Shown here one piece after another: positions 28,225 to 36,652 of a DNA stretch of 64,000 nucleotides. The stretch lies in the NCBI RefSeq assembly GCF_013372265.1, contig NZ_CP054051.1:2008596-2072595 (forward strand), written 5' to 3'. Source of the DNA: Aliarcobacter cibarius. Its GTDB lineage: Bacteria > Campylobacterota > Campylobacteria > Campylobacterales > Arcobacteraceae. The notes under the pieces were generated by a model. The model ran no database searches. It had not been told where the DNA came from and worked only from the letters and a program-made list of their open reading frames with translations. Every line of letters begins with the position of its first letter. Position 1 is the stretch's first letter. A program made the position numbers and the translations under genes.

Positions 28225-28458
28225 CTATTTTGATAAAATTTTTACAATATCATCAACACTTAGTAATTTTCCAGCTGATTTAACTTCACCATCTACAACA
28301 AGTGCTGGAGTACTCATAATTTGATAATTCATAATTTCTATCATATCTTCAACTTTTACTATTTCATGAAATCCACCAATTTGAGCAACTGCTTTTCTTG
28401 TAGCCTCTTCTAGTGCTTTACACTTACTACAACCTGTTCCTAAAATTTCTATTTTCAT
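28225..28458 (-). CDS. Small thioredoxin-like protein
   Basis: This 77-residue protein has the compact thioredoxin fold of the MTH895/TM0996 type with the redox motif CSKC (Cys10, Cys13) after MKIEILGTG and the cis-proline stretch STPALVVDGEVKSAG. Such proteins are often encoded beside ArsP-type permeases and arsenic genes, where they may supply electrons or move metalloid. Here it sits four bases after arsP and four before chrA, so it is in the same operon. Confidence 0.85.
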   Translation of the reverse strand: MKIEILGTGCSKCKALEEATRKAVAQIGGFHEIVKVEDMIEIMNYQIMSTPALVVDGEVKSAGKLLSVDDIVKILSK

Positions 28459-28462
28459 TTTT

Positions 28463-29422
28463 TTATCCTACTAAATAATTTAATAAATATCCAACAATTA
28501 GTATTGCAAAACCTACTATACTAAAAAATATTGCTATTAATTTTATAGATAATATTCTTTTTAAAATCATAGCTTCAGGTAAACTAAGAGCAACTACTGC
28601 CATCATAAATGATATTGCTGTTCCTATTAAAACACCTTTTTGAGTTAATACTTCAATTATAGGTAAAACCCCTAATTCATTTGAATACATAGGAATTCCA
28701 GCAAGAACTGCTATTATTGGAGCGTACCAAACATCTCCACCTGCGTATTTTGCAATAAAATCAGCAGGAATAAACCCATGAATAAATGCACCAACACCTA
28801 CTCCAATTATTATATATAAATATATTTTTTTGAATATATCAACAGAGTAATACCATGACTCTTTAGCTCTATGTTTAAATAAAGTCTTATCATCTGTATA
28901 AGTTATGTTATCAAGAGGTTTAACTTCGATTAAAACTTCTTTTTCCATCTTCATAAAACCAATAATAAGTCCTGCTATAATTGATATAATTACTCCAAAA
29001 AGTACATAAAGTATTGCTACTTTAAATCCAAATATTGAAGCTAATAAAGCAAATACAACTGGGTCACTAAGTGGTGCAGAAACTAAATATGTAAAAGCAA
29101 CTCCTAAAGGAATTCTAGCTTGTAAAAATCCTAAGAAAAGAGGTATTGCACTACAAGAACAAAATGGAGTTATAATTCCAAATACTCCAGCTAAAACATG
29201 TCCTACAATTTTGCTTTTTCCACTTAAATAAACTCTTATTTTTTCCAATGGGAAATAACTTTGTATAAATGTAATAAAGTATATTATACTTATTAACAAT
29301 ATGAATATTTTTACTGTATCAAATATAAAAAAATGAACAGCATCACCAAGTTGTGTACCTTTTACAAGTCCTAATATATCGAATACAAATTTAGCACTTA
29401 AGCTGTCCCACCATCCAAACAT
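28463..29422 (-). CDS. ArsP/DUF318-type permease
   Basis: This 319-residue membrane protein has about eight membrane segments and the family signature GIITPFCSCSAIPLFLGFLQ, followed by YLVSAPLSDPVVFALL. The same family includes Campylobacter jejuni ArsP, which exports organoarsenicals. The second half repeats the fold around GIPMYSNELGVLPII. A cytoplasmic loop lies between the halves. It follows arsC1 by 24 bases in the arsenic operon, which supports a metalloid efflux role, though other members of the family have no known substrate. Confidence 0.82.
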   Translation of the reverse strand: MFGWWDSLSAKFVFDILGLVKGTQLGDAVHFFIFDTVKIFILLISIIYFITFIQSYFPLEKIRVYLSGKSKIVGHVLAGVFGIITPFCSCSAIPLFLGFLQARIPLGVAFTYLVSAPLSDPVVFALLASIFGFKVAILYVLFGVIISIIAGLIIGFMKMEKEVLIEVKPLDNITYTDDKTLFKHRAKESWYYSVDIFKKIYLYIIIGVGVGAFIHGFIPADFIAKYAGGDVWYAPIIAVLAGIPMYSNELGVLPIIEVLTQKGVLIGTAISFMMAVVALSLPEAMILKRILSIKLIAIFFSIVGFAILIVGYLLNYLVG

Positions 29423-29446
29423 GATTAAACCTTTTATATATTTTTA

Positions 29447-29920
29447 TTATTTATTTAAACGCCAAGATTCTGGGAATCCATTTTTAATATGCTGATTTTT
29501 TACTAAACTAATAAATTTTAGAATATTTTCTTTTAGCTCATCTTTTGAAACTCTTATTTTTGCTTTTTTTCTATCAATTGATCCATCAGATGCAGGGCTT
29601 GTAATATTCCAATGTAATACTCCATCAAGGCTTGGAAAAACTGGACAAGGTTCATTTGAAGCATCATCACAAACAGTTATTACATAGTGATAATGTCTTC
29701 CTTCTTTGTAATAATCCATTACTTTGTTTGTTTGATATGAAGAGATATCCATATTTTCATCTTCAAGTATAACTTCAACAGCCAAAGGATTTAATACTCC
29801 TGGATTTATTCCAGCACTATCTACTTCAAAATCTTCTCCTCCATACTTTCTAAGTAAAGCTTCGGCCATTTGACTTCTTGTTGTATTTGCACTACATACA
29901 AATAAAACTTTTGTTTTCAT
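29447..29920 (-). CDS. arsC: Arsenate reductase, LMW-phosphatase type (first)
   Basis: This 157-residue protein is of the low-molecular-weight tyrosine-phosphatase fold. The P-loop FVCSANTTRSQMAEALL holds Cys9 and Arg15. ITVCDDASNEPCPVFP provides Cys84 and Cys92, the likely pair that relays the disulfide. The C-terminus (GFPESWRLNK) is longer than in the second ArsC at 33590. The W.I.SPA stretch (WNITSPASDG) is family-typical. It lies 21 bases after arsB. Phosphatase activity rather than arsenate reduction is possible but less likely in this context. Confidence 0.85.
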   Translation of the reverse strand: MKTKVLFVCSANTTRSQMAEALLRKYGGEDFEVDSAGINPGVLNPLAVEVILEDENMDISSYQTNKVMDYYKEGRHYHYVITVCDDASNEPCPVFPSLDGVLHWNITSPASDGSIDRKKAKIRVSKDELKENILKFISLVKNQHIKNGFPESWRLNK

Positions 29921-29941
29921 ATTTTCTCTCCTAAAATAAAA

Positions 29942-31192
29942 TTAAACTGCTAAAAGAACTATAAATAGTACAGGTGGTGTTATTATTAAACCAAATTTAC
30001 TATATTTTATAAATGATATCTTAACACCTTTTTTGGCCAGTACATGTAACCATAATAACGTAGCAAGGCTACCAAATGGTGTCATTTTTGGTCCAAGGTT
30101 ACAACCAATAATATTTGCATAAATCATAGCTTGATTTCCAATATCTCCTAAAGCTATATCCATAATCATAACTGTTGGCATATTATTCATAATTGCACTT
30201 AAAAATGCGGCTATAAAGCCTGTTCCTAAAACTGCTATAGTATTTCCTTGAAGTGCTAAATCTTTTAAAATTATTGTCAAATAATCTGTAAGTCCAGCAT
30301 TTTTTAGACCATAAACTACAATGTATAAACCTATACTAAACCAAACAACCTGCCAAGGTGCATCTTTTATAATTTTTACAGGTTCCACAGATTTTGAAAC
30401 AGTTGCAATAATTAAAAATACAATTGCTCCACCTAATGCAAAAATTGAAATAGGTAAATCATAAGCATCACCTAAAAAATATGCTCCTAAAAGTAAAACT
30501 AAAAACACCCAAGAAAAATAGAACAATTTCATATTTTTTATAACACTTTTTGGTTCTTTTAACAAACTAATATCAACAGTTTTTGGAATATCTTTTCTCA
30601 AAATAATCCATAAAAAAATTGTCGAAATAACAACACTTACAATAAATGGAATTATCATATCAAGGAAATATTGTGCAAAACCGATACTAAAATAATTAGC
30701 AGTTACTATATTTGTAAGATTTGAAAATACAAAAGGTAACGATGCACTATCACTTATAAATCCACCTGCAAGCAAAAATGCAATTATTGTTTTTAGGTTT
30801 AATTGCAAGATTCTCATTTTTGCTAATAATATGGGAGTCAATATAAGTGCTGCTCCATCATTTGCAAAAAGAGCTGACACAAAAGCCCCTAATAAAATAG
30901 AATAAATAAACATTTTTATTCCATTTCCATTTGAAAATTTTGCCATTTTAAGAGCAGCCCACTCAAAGAAACCTATTTCATCTAACACCATAGATAAAAT
31001 AATAATCCCTATAAATGCTAGTGTAGCATCCCAAACTATATTTGAAACATCCCAAACATCATTAAAATTTACAACACCAAATATAAGTGCAATACAAGCT
31101 CCAAAAATAGCACTTGTTCCAATTTGAATATTTTTTGGTTGAACTATTACTAATGTTAAAGTTAAAAGAAATATCAAACTAGCAACAATCAT
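29942..31192 (-). CDS. arsB: Arsenite efflux pump ArsB-type
   Basis: This 416-residue inner-membrane transporter of the ArsB/NhaD superfamily expels arsenite. About twelve membrane segments are visible. The family stretches include FANDGAALILTPILLAKM, SASLPFVFSNLTNIVTANYF and the C-terminal NNMPTVMIMDIALGD and GCNLGPKMTPFGSLATLLWL. With the ArsA ATPase in the same operon it probably forms an ATP-driven pump. Its start overlaps the arsR stop codon by four bases. Confidence 0.93.
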   Translation of the reverse strand: MIVASLIFLLTLTLVIVQPKNIQIGTSAIFGACIALIFGVVNFNDVWDVSNIVWDATLAFIGIIILSMVLDEIGFFEWAALKMAKFSNGNGIKMFIYSILLGAFVSALFANDGAALILTPILLAKMRILQLNLKTIIAFLLAGGFISDSASLPFVFSNLTNIVTANYFSIGFAQYFLDMIIPFIVSVVISTIFLWIILRKDIPKTVDISLLKEPKSVIKNMKLFYFSWVFLVLLLGAYFLGDAYDLPISIFALGGAIVFLIIATVSKSVEPVKIIKDAPWQVVWFSIGLYIVVYGLKNAGLTDYLTIILKDLALQGNTIAVLGTGFIAAFLSAIMNNMPTVMIMDIALGDIGNQAMIYANIIGCNLGPKMTPFGSLATLLWLHVLAKKGVKISFIKYSKFGLIITPPVLFIVLLAV

Positions 31193-31497
31193 AAATCACA
31201 CTCTTTTTTTGAAATTGGAGTATCTAATCCCAAATAGCTTATCTCTTTTAAAATTGATTGTCTAAAAACATCTAGAGGTGTTCTAATACTATAATAAGCC
31301 CATCGTCCTCTTCTATCTACTTTTAAAAATCCGGCATCCTTTAAAATTTTAAGATGTCTTGATACTCTTGATTGTATCATTGAAAAAGAGCTTTCAATAT
31401 CACAAACACAAACTTCATTATGTATGTTAATAAAGTTTAATATTTTAACTCTTGTTTCATCATTTATAGCACCTATTGTTTGTAAAAAATTATCCAT
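31189..31497 (-). CDS. arsR: Arsenic-responsive repressor, ArsR/SmtB family
   Basis: This 102-residue winged-helix repressor contains the metalloid-binding motif EVCVCDIE with Cys30 and Cys32 on the alpha-3 helix, then the recognition region SMIQSRVSRHLKILKDAGFL and the wing VDRRGRWAYYSI. It should bind DNA without arsenite and leave when arsenite binds. It is the fourth gene of the operon rather than the first. The likely operator is the palindrome at 34033-34068, more than 2.5 kb upstream of the gene. It lies 8 bases after arsA and overlaps arsB. Confidence 0.92.
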   Translation of the reverse strand: MDNFLQTIGAINDETRVKILNFINIHNEVCVCDIESSFSMIQSRVSRHLKILKDAGFLKVDRRGRWAYYSIRTPLDVFRQSILKEISYLGLDTPISKKECDL

Positions 31498-31505
31498 TCA
31501 TCCTC

Positions 31506-33263
31506 TTAAAAATTTTGTTTTAGAGTCCAAGGCTTTATCAAAGTCTTAGAACTCAAACTATTTTTTATTTCATTAATATATTCTATCTCATTTAATGATT
31601 TTTGACAAAGAAGATTATTTGAGCTATTTGTCAATGCAAAACTTCTATTTATAACCCAAGAATAAGGTTTAATTCCAGCTCTTTTTAAATCTTCTTGTAA
31701 ATCTTTTGCTTCATGCGTTGGAGTTGCTTCTGGAAGGGTTACTAGTAAAATTTTTGTATATTTTTCATCTTTTATCAAAGGTAAAAGTTCAACTAACTCT
31801 TTTTCCATAGTTTGATTTTGATTTTTTAATACTTCTTTATGATAAGCTTGTGAAGCATCAAGTAAAAGCAAAGTATGCCCAGTTGGTGCAGTATCTAAAA
31901 CTACATAACTATCTTTTGCTTTTGAAACAGTTTTTGCAAAAGCTTTAAATACAGCAATTTCTTCTATACAAGGAGTTGTTAACTCTTCTTTTAACAGCTC
32001 CATATCTTGAGCTGATATTTTTCCTTCATTCAAAGCTATTACTTCATCTATATGTTTTTGAGTTTCAACTTTTGGATCTATTTTTTCAATAGTTAAATTT
32101 TCATTTGATTTTGAGATATACTCTAAATGTGAAGCTGGATCTGTTGTTGAAAGTATTACTTTATGACCTCTTTTTACTAATTCAAATGCAATATCTGAAG
32201 CAATAGTTGTCTTTCCAACACCACCTTTTCCCATAGTCATTATTAGACCATTTTTATCTTTTTCAAAATCGTCTATTAAGCTATCCCAAGAACAAATATT
32301 TTTTAAAACATCGGCTTTCAGTTTTCTTAGTTTATCTTCAACTCCTTCTATATGTTTTGGTTTTGAAGCATTAATTATATTTTCTAAACTCACTAGTCCT
32401 ACTGCACCATTTGGATAAAATCTAATAACTGTTTTATCTAAAGAGCTAATAGTCTCATCAACATTTTCTAATGCTGTTTTAGAAATATTTTCAAAACTTT
32501 TTGCTATTTCATCTTCATCATCTGATTCAAATAATCCATTTATTATTAGATGTTGATTTTTGATTCCTTGAGAAGCTAACTCTTTTGAAGCTCTTGATGC
32601 TTCAATAAGTGAGAGTTTTTCAGCCCTTGATACTAAAATTAAAAGTGTTTTATTTTTGTTTTTTAAATTTTCAACTACATTTTCATAAAGTTTTTTATTT
32701 TCTTTTAGTCCTGAAACTGCACCTAAGCAAGAAGTTCCTGTATCATTATCTTCAATAAATGTATTCCAAGCACTAGGAAGTTTTAAAAGTCTTAAAGTAT
32801 GCCCTGTTGGTGCAGTATCAAGTATTATATGATCATATTGTTTTGAGATATCAATATCACCTACGTATTTTGAGAATTCATTAAACCCTGCAATTTCTAC
32901 TGTACAAGCTCCACTTAATTGCTCTTCCATTTGATCAATTGCAGCTTGTGGTAAAACTCCTCTAAAAGGTGATACCATTTTTTCTTTATATTCATATGCT
33001 GCTACAACTGGATTAATATTCATAGCATATAGATTTTCTAAACCATTTACTTTTGTTGGAGTAGAGTTTAGTTTCGTGTCTAAAACTTCATCTAAATTTG
33101 AAGCAGGGTCTGTTGAAATAAGTAAAACTTTTTTACCTTCTTTTGCTAATGTAACACTTATTGCACAAGACATTGAAGTTTTACCAACTCCACCTTTTCC
33201 GGTAAAAAATAGAAATTGTGGTATTTTTTTAATTAAATCTTTCATATTAAAACTTTGCCACAA
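31506..33263 (-). CDS. arsA: Arsenite-transporting ATPase, two-domain ArsA
   Basis: This 585-residue cytoplasmic ATPase has two homologous halves, each with a P-loop: FTGKGGVGKTSMSCAISV near residue 20 and MGKGGVGKTTIASDIAFE near 345. Each half carries the DTAPTGHT signal-transduction motif (LDTAPTGHTLRLLKLP and VLDTAPTGHTLLLLDA). Cysteines for arsenite binding are visible in GACTVE and in TTPCIEE. The length equals that of plasmid R773 ArsA. It energises ArsB and takes arsenite from ArsD. Its start lies 17 bases inside arsD. ATG at 33263 begins MWQSFNMKDLIKK; the internal Met7 is an alternative start. Confidence 0.92.
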   Translation of the reverse strand: MWQSFNMKDLIKKIPQFLFFTGKGGVGKTSMSCAISVTLAKEGKKVLLISTDPASNLDEVLDTKLNSTPTKVNGLENLYAMNINPVVAAYEYKEKMVSPFRGVLPQAAIDQMEEQLSGACTVEIAGFNEFSKYVGDIDISKQYDHIILDTAPTGHTLRLLKLPSAWNTFIEDNDTGTSCLGAVSGLKENKKLYENVVENLKNKNKTLLILVSRAEKLSLIEASRASKELASQGIKNQHLIINGLFESDDEDEIAKSFENISKTALENVDETISSLDKTVIRFYPNGAVGLVSLENIINASKPKHIEGVEDKLRKLKADVLKNICSWDSLIDDFEKDKNGLIMTMGKGGVGKTTIASDIAFELVKRGHKVILSTTDPASHLEYISKSNENLTIEKIDPKVETQKHIDEVIALNEGKISAQDMELLKEELTTPCIEEIAVFKAFAKTVSKAKDSYVVLDTAPTGHTLLLLDASQAYHKEVLKNQNQTMEKELVELLPLIKDEKYTKILLVTLPEATPTHEAKDLQEDLKRAGIKPYSWVINRSFALTNSSNNLLCQKSLNEIEYINEIKNSLSSKTLIKPWTLKQNF

Positions 33264-33570
33264 AAGAGGCTAAACCCATTTTAGAACTAAGTTCAGAAAC
33301 AGTTGGATAATCACCCTTAAACAATAGTTCATCATCTAAAAAAATTAAAGGTAATACTTCAACACCTTCAGTATTTAGCAATTTTGATACTTCACTATTT
33401 GTTACATACTCTTGTGGATTTGTACTTAATCCAAATCTTTTTACTTCAAACATACTTTTATCTAATGAGTTTATAAAATTCGATAATTGTATTAATTTTG
33501 TATCAACACTTGTTCCACAAACTCCAGTAGGACAACACATTGCAGGATCATATATTTTTAAAGTTTTCAC
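33247..33570 (-). CDS. arsD: Arsenic metallochaperone ArsD
   Basis: This 107-residue protein delivers arsenite to ArsA and weakly represses the operon in other bacteria. The key cysteines Cys12, Cys13 and Cys18 are in YDPAMCCPTGVCGTSVD. The thioredoxin-like fold continues with VKRFGLSTNPQEYVTN and VLPLIFLDDELLFKGDYP. The C-terminal cysteine pairs of the R773 protein are absent, as in many ArsD proteins. It follows arsC2 by 19 bases and overlaps arsA. Confidence 0.92.
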   Translation of the reverse strand: MKTLKIYDPAMCCPTGVCGTSVDTKLIQLSNFINSLDKSMFEVKRFGLSTNPQEYVTNSEVSKLLNTEGVEVLPLIFLDDELLFKGDYPTVSELSSKMGLASFVAKF

Positions 33571-33589
33571 TATTTTTTCCTTTATAATA

Positions 33590-33991
33590 TTATTTTAAAG
33601 CCTTAACAACTTTTGGAAGTAAAATTTTTTCTATCTTATTATATGTAGCTTCAAATGTTTCAAAATCTTTTCCATCAGGATCTTCAAATCCAACATGAAT
33701 TACTTTTACTGCTTTGGGAAACATTGGACAAGTCTCGTTTGCATGGTCACAAACTGTAACTACTAAATCATACTCATTATCTATTACTTTATCAATAGTT
33801 TTAGAATGATACTCTTCTTTCCAAATACCTTTATCTTCTAAAAGCTTTTTAGCATTTGGATTTACTCTTCCACTAGCTCTTACTCCAGAGCTATCTGCAC
33901 TAATTCCATCTAACTTTGCATTTATAAGTGCTTCAGCAATAATACTTCTACAAGAATTTCCTGTGCATAAAATCAAAACTTTTTTGCCCAT
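33590..33991 (-). CDS. arsC: Arsenate reductase, LMW-phosphatase type (second), first gene of the ars operon
   Basis: This 133-residue protein matches the thioredoxin-coupled ArsC of Staphylococcus type. The P-loop is LCTGNSCRSIIAEALI with Cys9, Cys14 and Arg15; the resolving cysteines Cys81 and Cys88 lie in VTVCDHANETCPMFP. The stretch HVGFEDPDGK is typical. It is closer to the canonical family than the ArsC at 29447, so one of the two may have another substrate preference. The Shine-Dalgarno AAAAGGA lies about eight bases before the ATG. It is the promoter-proximal gene of the nine-gene operon. Confidence 0.9.
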   Translation of the reverse strand: MGKKVLILCTGNSCRSIIAEALINAKLDGISADSSGVRASGRVNPNAKKLLEDKGIWKEEYHSKTIDKVIDNEYDLVVTVCDHANETCPMFPKAVKVIHVGFEDPDGKDFETFEATYNKIEKILLPKVVKALK

Positions 33992-34018
33992 TTTTATATC
34001 CTTTTCTAAATTAAAAGA

Positions 34019-34047
34019 ATATTATCAAAATTATTCTAATATATCAA
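34019..34047 (-). promoter_or_regulatory. Promoter of the ars operon
   Basis: On the minus strand TTGATA (34042-34047) and TAATAT (34019-34024) are separated by exactly 17 bases. The expected transcription start is near 34012, about 20 bases before the arsC2 ATG at 33991. The -35 element lies inside the 36-bp palindrome, so a bound repressor would block polymerase. Confidence 0.6.
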
Positions 34048-34068
34048 GATATCTTGATATATTAGAAT
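34033..34068. promoter_or_regulatory. Palindromic operator, probable ArsR site
   Basis: A perfect 36-bp palindrome is centred between 34050 and 34051. Its core ATCAAGATATCTTGAT has the ATCAA-N6-TTGAT form seen in ArsR-family operators. It overlaps the -35 element of the ars promoter. It also lies just after the end of the cyclotransferase gene (34075), so it could serve as a hairpin terminator for that gene. Confidence 0.65.
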
Positions 34069-34074
34069 TGAAAA

Positions 34075-34434
34075 TTATCTATTTTCATCATGCATTAAAA
34101 CTATTTCATCTTTTAACACATAAATATAAGTTTGAACTTCCATCTCATCAAATCTTTCTACAACAACTTCTTTTCTTTCAAACTCTTCACCTTCAAATTT
34201 ATCAAGATTATCCCAGTGATTAATCAAATTGTCTGAATAAAATAAAAATCCATGAATAGTATCATTTCCTGCATCTAATCTAATTCCTGGATATCCCATA
34301 CTAGCACTCCATCCAGCATCTATTAATTTACCTTTTACTCTAGCTTTTACAAATTTTCCAACAATATTTTCTAAAACAAAAGCATTTGGACAATTTGGCA
34401 TCAAAGTACCATACACAAATAAAGATTCTTTCAA
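34075..34434 (-). CDS. Gamma-glutamylcyclotransferase-like protein
   Basis: This 119-residue protein belongs to the AIG2/GGCT fold. The substrate-loop motif FVYGTLM is at 6-12, and the catalytic glutamate probably lies in LDKFEGEEFER (about 77-87). Family members remove gamma-glutamyl groups as 5-oxoproline; the substrate here is unknown. It starts at TTG with the Shine-Dalgarno AAAAGGA. It follows tkt but is separated by a terminator, and the ars operon begins downstream, with the palindrome in between. Confidence 0.8.
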   Translation of the reverse strand: MKESLFVYGTLMPNCPNAFVLENIVGKFVKARVKGKLIDAGWSASMGYPGIRLDAGNDTIHGFLFYSDNLINHWDNLDKFEGEEFERKEVVVERFDEMEVQTYIYVLKDEIVLMHDENR

Positions 34435-34480
34435 AATTATTCCTTTTAAGAATGGAAGTTTTATATAAGTTTTTGTAGAA

Positions 34481-34510
34481 AAGCAAAGATAAAAAGTCTT
34501 ATCTTTGCTT
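34481..34510 (-). terminator. Terminator after tkt
   Basis: A 12-bp stem (34481-34492 with 34499-34510) follows the tkt stop codon at once, with a loop of six bases and some U residues after the stem on the minus strand. Confidence 0.65.
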
Positions 34511-34515
34511 ATTAT

Positions 34516-36432
34516 TTATTTTTTGAAATCAGCTACTATTTTTTCTTTTAATTTATCTATAGTAAATCCAAATTCCTCAAATAATTTATCAGCAGGTCCG
34601 CTTGCACCAAATGTATCCATTCCAAATACAACATCTGCAAATTTATAGTATTCTAAAGCTCTTGAAGCCTCAACTGCATAAACTTTTGTTTTTGGATCAA
34701 CAATTTTATTGATATAATCTTCACTTTGTTCAACTAATAAATCAAAACAAGGAACAGAAACTATATTTGCAATAATTCCTTCTTTTTCTAAAGCACAAGC
34801 TGTTTGAAGAGCAAGCATTACTTCACTACCACTTGCCATTATTGTAATATTTGCATTTTCTCTTTGTTTTAATAAGTAACCACCATTTGAAACATCTCCA
34901 TAGGCTTTCTCATCTTTTAAAACTTTTAAACCTTGTCTTGAACAAACAAATGCTGTTGGAGCCTTCATTTTTAAAGCAACTTTCCATGAATCAACATTTT
35001 CAGTAGCATCTGCTGGTCTAAAAGTATAGAAATTTGGTAGCGCTCTAAATTGAGATAAATGTTCAATTGGTTGGTGAGTTGGTCCATCTTCTCCAACTCC
35101 AATAGAATCATGTGTCCAAATAAAATGTTGTGGAATATTTGCTAAAGCTGCAATTCTTGCACTTGGTTTTAAATAATCACTAAATACAAAAAATGTTGCG
35201 CTATAAACTCTAAATAATCCATATAAATTCATCGCATTTGTAATAGCTGCCATAGCATGTTCTTTTATTCCAAAGTGAATATTTCTTCCATTTGGGAAAT
35301 CACCCATTCCTTTTAACTCAGTTTTATTTGATGGTGCTAAATCTGCACTTCCACCCAAGAATCCTGGAATTGCTGTTGCAATTGCATTTAGTATTTTATG
35401 GTTTGAATCTCTTGTAGCAACACTTGTATCTGCTTCAAAAGTAGGATATATTATTTTGTCAAAATCTGGATTTTTTAATTCTTCTATTCTTTGTTTTACT
35501 TCAGAACTTAAAGATTCAGTCCACTCATTTTGAGCAGTTGAACCAACTATTAATTTATCAAAGGCACCTTTTACATCAGCAGCAACAAAAAATTCTTCAT
35601 TAGGATTAAATCCAGCTTTGATTTTTGCTTGTTTTATCTCTTCAACTCCAAGAGGTGCTCCATGTGAATGATGACTTCCTTCCATTTCAACTGCACCTTT
35701 TGCAATAACTGTTTTTGCAATAATTAAAACAGGTTGAGTTGAAGATTTTGCAGATACTAAAGCTTTATCAATTTGTTCAAAATTGTGTCCATCTATTTCA
35801 ATTACTTCAAAATCAATAGCTTGGAATCTTTTTTTAACATTTTCACTCCAAGCAATACTTGTATCACCTTCAATAGTAATATTATTTGAATCATAAATTA
35901 TTACAAGATTATCAAGTTTTAAATGTCCTGCTGTTGCAGTTGCTTCATAAGAAATTCCTTCTTGTAAATCTCCATCCCCACATAAACAATAAACTTTATG
36001 ATTTATTACATCTTTTCCAAGAATATTTTGAGCATATTTTCCTGCCATTGCAAATCCAACTGCATTTGCAATTCCTTGACCTAAAGGCCCAGTTGTAATC
36101 TCAATTCCATGAGTATGTCCATATTCTGGATGTCCTGGAGTTTTTGAATTTAATTGTCTAAAATTTTTTAAGTCATTTATAGAAACATCAAATCCCCATA
36201 AATGTAATAGTGAATATACAAGTCCCGTTGCATGACCCCCAGAGAATACTAATCTATCTCTATTTATCCATTTTTCATCTGCTGGATTTATATTTAAATG
36301 TTTACTTAACACTGTTGCAATATCAGCCATTCCCATAGGTGCTCCTGGATGCCCTGAATTTGCTCTTTGTACCATATCAGCAGCTAAAAATCTGATTGTA
36401 TCTGCTTGTTTTTGTAATAATTGTTTTGACAT
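34516..36432 (-). CDS. tkt: Transketolase
   Basis: This 638-residue thiamine-diphosphate enzyme transfers two-carbon units in the pentose phosphate pathway. Visible motifs are MVQRANSGHPGAPMGMAD (15-32), the cofactor motif CGDGDLQEGISYEA near 155, SHHSHGAPLG, GSADLAPSN, and WTHDSIGVGEDGPTHQPIEHL near 455-475. The length is within the bacterial range of 630-665. It shares metabolites with transaldolase and DAHP synthase at the left end of the window. It is divergent from the MFS gene across a 220-base AT-rich gap in which I see no further gene. Confidence 0.95.
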   Translation of the reverse strand: MSKQLLQKQADTIRFLAADMVQRANSGHPGAPMGMADIATVLSKHLNINPADEKWINRDRLVFSGGHATGLVYSLLHLWGFDVSINDLKNFRQLNSKTPGHPEYGHTHGIEITTGPLGQGIANAVGFAMAGKYAQNILGKDVINHKVYCLCGDGDLQEGISYEATATAGHLKLDNLVIIYDSNNITIEGDTSIAWSENVKKRFQAIDFEVIEIDGHNFEQIDKALVSAKSSTQPVLIIAKTVIAKGAVEMEGSHHSHGAPLGVEEIKQAKIKAGFNPNEEFFVAADVKGAFDKLIVGSTAQNEWTESLSSEVKQRIEELKNPDFDKIIYPTFEADTSVATRDSNHKILNAIATAIPGFLGGSADLAPSNKTELKGMGDFPNGRNIHFGIKEHAMAAITNAMNLYGLFRVYSATFFVFSDYLKPSARIAALANIPQHFIWTHDSIGVGEDGPTHQPIEHLSQFRALPNFYTFRPADATENVDSWKVALKMKAPTAFVCSRQGLKVLKDEKAYGDVSNGGYLLKQRENANITIMASGSEVMLALQTACALEKEGIIANIVSVPCFDLLVEQSEDYINKIVDPKTKVYAVEASRALEYYKFADVVFGMDTFGASGPADKLFEEFGFTIDKLKEKIVADFKK

Positions 36433-36652
36433 GATTATCCTAAATTGAAAGAATTTGATTTTTTAAATTTAAATGATTATATCCAAACTATGTTTAATAC
36501 TTTTTTTATATTTAAATGTCATCATTTTCTTTAAGTGTCATTTAACAGCTTTTTTTTTACTATTTAGCTTTTAATATTTCAAATAAATCTCAATATAAAC
36601 AACTTTTATAATATTAATCAAAATAAAGTACAAAAATAAGCTTGGAGATACA

